Source of the DNA: a virus
Virus record (IMG/VR): IMGVR_UViG_3300032087_004989
Span: 1 to 26,398 of that record
Reading direction: 5' to 3' (one strand)
Length of the DNA: 26,398 nt
Both the position numbers and the translations under genes were made by a program. This document shows, piece after piece, positions 22,552-26,398 of the stretch. Every line of letters begins with the position of its first letter. Within the stretch, counting starts at the first letter, position 1. The notes beneath the pieces were generated by a model, which did no database searches, was not told the origin of the DNA, and saw only the letters and a list, made by a program, of their open reading frames with translations.

Positions 22552-23508
22552 ATGAGTAAAAACTCAAAATGGGGAAGATATTTAGGAACTGGTAAATCAC
22601 TAGATCATGGAGGACTTGGGACTTCTTTTACTCGATATGACCAGATGTCCAGGCGTAACGCACAAGGTATTCATTATATAGATCATATTGCTGAGTATGA
22701 AGGTGCTGATGATGGAAAATATGGAACCACTATTGCAGGCCAAGCTGAATATACAACTCCTGGAACATATAGTTGGACAGCTCCAGCTGGTGTAACTTCA
22801 GTTTGTGTTGTATGCGTAGGCGGAGGTGCAGCTGGTGCAGGATCAGGATTTCGTGGAGGAGGCGGAGGTGGCCTTGGTTGGAAAAATAATATTCCTGTGT
22901 CACCAGGATCGTCATATACTGTAGTCGTTGGAGCTGGAACAACTCAATCTGGTTGGGGTAGTGCTGGAACAACTGCAGGTGATAGTTATTTTATAAGCGC
23001 AGCTACTGTTAAAGGTGGTGGTGGAACTAGTGTATCAAATACTGGTGGTAATTACGTTGGTGATGGTGGAGGTAACGGTGGTGCAGGAGGTACTGGAGCT
23101 AGTGGTTTAGAATCAGGAGGAGGTGGAGCTGGAGGCTATTCAGGCGATGGTGGTCAAGGAGCTTCTTATACTACTCCTCCAGCTACAGCAGGATCTGGTG
23201 GAGGTGGCGGTGGCGGTGGCTATGGCAACCTTACAGCAGGTGGAGGTGGTGGAGTTGGTATTTACGGCGAAGGTGCAAGTGGTGCTGCTGGTGCGAGTAC
23301 AAATGGAGATTGGGGCGGAGGCGGAGGCGGAGGCTCTGGTGGAACAAATGGTGGATCTGGTTCATATACTGTAACTGGTGGTACATATGGTGGAGGTAGT
23401 TATGGAAGATTTGGAAATGGTGGTACTTCTATTGGTCAAGGCGGTGCAGTAAGAATTATATGGGGAGGTGGTAGAGCCTTTCCTTCAACAAATACCCAAG
23501 ATGTATAG
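22552..23508 (+). CDS. Glycine-rich adhesin with a TPGTYSW-GGGG module and RAFPSTNT tail
   Basis: A 318-aa protein. YTTPGTYSWTAPAGVTSVCV opens a beta/polyglycine module common in phage tail proteins; GGGGGGLGWKNNIPVSPGSS and AGDSYFISAATVKGGGGTS continue it, followed by long Gly blocks (GGGAGGYSGDGGQGAS, GGGGGGGGYGNLTAGGGGG). It ends AVRIIWGGGRAFPSTNTQDV, a tail I have seen on many marine phage structural proteins. It shares a Gly-rich body with the previous gene but not its ALK-type core, so the two are likely alternative or cooperating receptor-binding tips. A TAGGAG at its end overlaps the stop and serves the next gene. Confidence 0.78.
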   Translation: MSKNSKWGRYLGTGKSLDHGGLGTSFTRYDQMSRRNAQGIHYIDHIAEYEGADDGKYGTTIAGQAEYTTPGTYSWTAPAGVTSVCVVCVGGGAAGAGSGFRGGGGGGLGWKNNIPVSPGSSYTVVVGAGTTQSGWGSAGTTAGDSYFISAATVKGGGGTSVSNTGGNYVGDGGGNGGAGGTGASGLESGGGGAGGYSGDGGQGASYTTPPATAGSGGGGGGGGYGNLTAGGGGGVGIYGEGASGAAGASTNGDWGGGGGGGSGGTNGGSGSYTVTGGTYGGGSYGRFGNGGTSIGQGGAVRIIWGGGRAFPSTNTQDV

Positions 23509-23517
23509 GAGAAAATA

Positions 23518-23673
23518 GTGGCACACGAAGAAGATACACATATTTGTAGAGAATGCAATCATCCATGTCATGGTGATACTGATATATGCCCAGTATGTAG
23601 AAGTAATCATGAATGTATGTGTGATGAATGCGTCGAAAACGAATGCAATATAAGACCTGAAGCCCCCAAATAA
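23518..23673 (+). CDS. 51-aa cysteine-rich, zinc-ribbon-like protein (GTG start)
   Basis: A short gene starting at GTG, 5 nt after AGGAGAAAATA. The product has nine Cys in 51 residues: C10-x2-C13-x3-C17, C24-x2-C27, and C33-x-C35-x2-C38-x4-C43, with His at 8, 15, 18 and 31. The CPVC pair and the spacing suggest one or two zinc knuckles. No family is recognised. It is packed between the adhesin and the glycosyltransferase (18 nt gap), which supports it being real despite the short length. It could instead be a regulatory or chaperone helper of the adhesins; no evidence decides. Confidence 0.6.
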   Translation: MAHEEDTHICRECNHPCHGDTDICPVCRSNHECMCDECVENECNIRPEAPK

Positions 23674-23691
23674 TTTATATATAGATTTGTT

Positions 23692-26398
23692 ATGACAAAA
23701 TTGAAAATTGCTATTATAGACCTTTTAGGTTTAACTTATGATGGATCTACATTAAAAAAACGCGGTTTAGGCGGATCTGAATCTGCTGTGATATTAATGG
23801 CTGAACAACTATCTGGTGTAGGATTTGATGTTACAGTATTCAATAATTGTATAGATTCTGAAGCTGAACCTGGATTTTATTTAAATGGTCTTAAATATGA
23901 AACACATGGAATTGATACCTCTTCGATTCCTGAATATATTGATCATTCTCAGTATGAAGATGAAGATTGTGGCGAAGAGTGTAATTGTTTTGATATTGTA
24001 ATTTCTTCTCGATCTGTACATCCTTTTTTTCCTAATAATCAATATCAACCTTTAATAAAAAAATCTAAATACAAAATTATTTGGATGCATGATACTTTTT
24101 GTGAAGGTGATGAACATATTGAAAATATGCTCAATCAAGGTATAATTGATGAGTTATTTACTTTATCAGATTTTCATAGTACATATGTTTTAAATTGTGA
24201 TCATGGTGGAAAAAGAAATTTTGAAGTTATGAAACATAAAGTGTTTCAAACACGAAATGGTGCAGTAAAATATATTGATGAAATTGATTTAAGTAAAAAA
24301 GATAAAAACCATTTTGTTTATAATGCTTCAGTAACAAAAGGATTAAATCCTTTATTACAAGATATTTGGCCAGAAGTAAAACGTCAAATACCTAATGCAC
24401 ATCTTACTGTTATTGGTGGATTCTATAGATTTAGAGAAGGCGCTGAGCCTGATGCACAAGAAAAAGATCATCGTAGATATGTAGAAACATACCCAAAAGA
24501 ATTAGATGTAACTTTTACTGGAGTTATACCTCAAAAAGAAATAGCAAAAATATTAGCTAATGCTGGATTTATGTTGTATCCAACTGAATTTCCAGAAACA
24601 TTTGGCATTTCAGCATTAGAATCTTTATTATATAAAACTCCTCTTATTACTTCTCGATTTGGTGCTCTCGAAGAAACAGCACTCGATCTGGCATGCTATA
24701 AACAAAATTATGCTAATTGCCCAAATGGCTTGTTTCCAAAAATTAATAGACAAGAACAAGCTAAATCATTTATTGATATGACAATACAAGCATATCACAA
24801 TGATTATTTGTTACAACAAAAACAAAATTATTGTGATGTAATTGATGACATATATGGATGGGATACAGTCGCTTTACAATGGAAACAACATCTCTATAGA
24901 AAATTAAAAAAATATTTACCAGTAGATGATTATAGAAAAGTTTCAGTTATAAATGATAAAGTGAAAAGAATCTATGGAAGAAGATTTGAAAATGGTGTTG
25001 AAAGAACAGAATATAGAACAACTTATTCTGAAAAAAGAATTGTAGTAGTCTCACCATTTAGAAATGCTGATGATTATATCTACGATCATTGTTTATCTAT
25101 TGATCAACAAGATTATGATAATTATGTGCATCTTCTCATTGATGATAATTCTACAAATATAGTTGGTACTCCTGAAAATATAAAAAGAAAAATTACTCGA
25201 AATAATGAAAGAGAAGGATGTGTATTTAATCAGCTTTCAGTAAAAGATCAAATTAAAGATGATGATATTGTCATGCTTTTAGATGGAGATGATTTTTTAG
25301 TACATAATCCTACTATTTTTAAATATTATAATCAATTATATCATGAAGGAATCGAATTTACATATGGATCAATGTGGAGTATGGTTGATAATATTCCATT
25401 AATTGCTCAAGATTATCCACAAAAAGTAAAAGAAGAAAAATCATATCGAAGGCATTTATTTAATTGGAAAATTCCTTATACACATCTGAGAACGGTTTTA
25501 GGAAAACATTATAAAGAATTAAAGAATATAGTCTTTCAAAAACCTGGAGAGTCTGGTCATGGATATATGAAAAGCGGAGCAGATAATCCATTATTTTATG
25601 AATTAATAGAAAAAGTATCTCCTGAAAAAATAAAAGCTGTAAAAGAAATAATGTGTTTTTATAATGATGTAAATCCGCTTAATGACTTTAAAGTAAATCC
25701 AGTGGATCAAAATGAAAATGCTTATACATCATATCAAAATAGAGAAGAAAAAGAAATGAAAAAGATTTTAATTGCAGTTCCTACTAATAAAGGTATTGAA
25801 CCAGAAACATTTAAATCGATTTATAATTTAGATCTACCAAGTAGGATTATGACTCATTTTGAATTTTTCTATGGCTATCAAATTGATCAAATACGTAATC
25901 TAATTGCAGAGTGGGGAAAAAATTATGATTACGTCTTTTGCGTAGATAGTGATATGATTTTACCGCAAGATGCTCTTATTAAATTATATGAAGCTGACAA
26001 AGATATTATTTCTGCTGTTTATATGCAAAGAAAACACGATGAACAAATCTTAGAATTGTATGACGAAAATGGAAATATACCGAGTGATCAATTAAAACAT
26101 GGATTAATGCAAGTAAAGGGTTGTGGATTCGGTTGTGTTCTGATTAAAGGTAAGGTATTTAATGAAATACCTTATCCACATTTTAAATATAAATCTGCAT
26201 TAGATCATAAGTTTACTTACTCTGAAGATGTTTATTTTTGTGATAGAGCAAAAGAACATGGATTTGAAGTATGGGTTGATACTACATTAATTTGTGGACA
26301 TAAAGGAAATTATGAGTTTAAACCTCAAATCAATTATAAAGCTGATGAAGAAAGTCCTGACGCAAGAGAAATTAATTATGATTTGATTGAAATGTCAA
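23692..26398 (+). CDS. Three-domain glycosyltransferase, cut at window end
   Basis: The ATG at 23692 (no strong SD) opens a frame that stays open to the window end, 902 codons. Domain 1 (about 1-420) is a GT4-type GT-B enzyme: GLGGSESAVILMAEQL (GGSES 27-31), HLTVIGGFYRF, and PETFGISALE with E302-x7-E310. Domain 2 (about 447-680) is a GT2-type GT-A enzyme: RIVVVSPFRNADDY, LIDDNST, and MLLDGDDFL with D531-G-D-D. Domain 3 (from M689) is another GT-A: KILIAVPTNKGIEP, VFCVDSDMILP with D752-S-D754, then VKGCGFGCVLIKGKVF and FTYSEDVYFCDRAKEHG. Three transferases in one chain could build a short glycan in order. It follows the adhesins, so fibre or surface glycosylation is a reasonable guess. Confidence 0.85.
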   Translation, partial: MTKLKIAIIDLLGLTYDGSTLKKRGLGGSESAVILMAEQLSGVGFDVTVFNNCIDSEAEPGFYLNGLKYETHGIDTSSIPEYIDHSQYEDEDCGEECNCFDIVISSRSVHPFFPNNQYQPLIKKSKYKIIWMHDTFCEGDEHIENMLNQGIIDELFTLSDFHSTYVLNCDHGGKRNFEVMKHKVFQTRNGAVKYIDEIDLSKKDKNHFVYNASVTKGLNPLLQDIWPEVKRQIPNAHLTVIGGFYRFREGAEPDAQEKDHRRYVETYPKELDVTFTGVIPQKEIAKILANAGFMLYPTEFPETFGISALESLLYKTPLITSRFGALEETALDLACYKQNYANCPNGLFPKINRQEQAKSFIDMTIQAYHNDYLLQQKQNYCDVIDDIYGWDTVALQWKQHLYRKLKKYLPVDDYRKVSVINDKVKRIYGRRFENGVERTEYRTTYSEKRIVVVSPFRNADDYIYDHCLSIDQQDYDNYVHLLIDDNSTNIVGTPENIKRKITRNNEREGCVFNQLSVKDQIKDDDIVMLLDGDDFLVHNPTIFKYYNQLYHEGIEFTYGSMWSMVDNIPLIAQDYPQKVKEEKSYRRHLFNWKIPYTHLRTVLGKHYKELKNIVFQKPGESGHGYMKSGADNPLFYELIEKVSPEKIKAVKEIMCFYNDVNPLNDFKVNPVDQNENAYTSYQNREEKEMKKILIAVPTNKGIEPETFKSIYNLDLPSRIMTHFEFFYGYQIDQIRNLIAEWGKNYDYVFCVDSDMILPQDALIKLYEADKDIISAVYMQRKHDEQILELYDENGNIPSDQLKHGLMQVKGCGFGCVLIKGKVFNEIPYPHFKYKSALDHKFTYSEDVYFCDRAKEHGFEVWVDTTLICGHKGNYEFKPQINYKADEESPDAREINYDLIEMS

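Noticed and set aside
22730-22972. Minus-strand ORFs inside the glycine-rich and fibre genes
   Set aside because: They are shadows of low-complexity coding sequence, with no ribosome-binding sites or domain-like features.

Overview
This window is a piece of a T4-type contractile-tailed phage (myovirus), most likely marine and infecting a bacterium such as a cyanobacterium or SAR11-like host. The evidence is recognisable T4-family genes 15 and 16, two exact T4-type late promoters (TATAAATA), strong AT bias, a cluster of phage tRNAs, auxiliary HesB/IscA and glutaredoxin genes, and a very large set of adhesin-like structural genes with modules typical of marine phages. No photosynthesis gene is present, so the host cannot be fixed from this window.

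Region 1 (1-2.9 kb, + strand): the 3' part of gene 15 (tail sheath stabiliser), gene 16 (small terminase), then a compact run of small genes: a 48-aa basic protein, a protein resembling ribosomal protein bL33, a HesB/IscA-type Fe-S protein, a glutaredoxin, two unknown proteins and a 56-aa two-helix membrane protein. The large terminase gene 17, which follows 16 in T4, is not here. An accessory block occupies the place, matching what I recall of the variable g15-g18 region of T4-like cyanophages.

Region 2 (2.9-3.6 kb): tRNA-Arg(TCT), a 35-aa paralogue of the 48-aa protein, tRNA-Pro(TGG), a tRNA relic reduced to acceptor and T arms, a stretch of about 140 nt with interleaved perfect stems (candidate pseudoknotted RNA), tRNA-Gly(TCC) and tRNA-Leu(TAA). 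Genes and tRNAs overlap or abut at several boundaries.

Region 3 (3.5-5.1 kb, - strand): two paralogous DxD glycosyltransferases. The second runs into tRNA-Leu and takes its stop codon from the complement of the anticodon loop.

Region 4 (5.1-23.5 kb, + strand): an 18-kb late operon of fibre and adhesin proteins driven by late promoters at 5107 and 11062. It encodes a small beta-sandwich protein, an 1842-aa repetitive fibre, a 415-aa fibre, a 322-aa protein with two C1q-like jelly rolls, a 122-aa protein, a 1762-aa beta-propeller-like protein, a 517-aa collagen-like protein, two small paralogous proteins and two glycine-rich adhesins. Five cupredoxin-like domains with a complete H...C-x2-H-x2-M set of potential type-1 copper ligands are spread over three of these proteins, and one of them is circularly permuted.

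Region 5 (23.5 kb to end): a 51-aa cysteine-rich protein and a three-domain glycosyltransferase that is cut by the window end. Glycosyltransferases on both sides of the fibre operon suggest, by inference only, that fibres or the host surface are glycosylated.

Most distinctive signals: the permuted cupredoxin, the pseudoknotted RNA among the tRNAs, the bL33-like protein, and six consecutive fibre genes kept in one reading frame with exactly one codon between stop and start.
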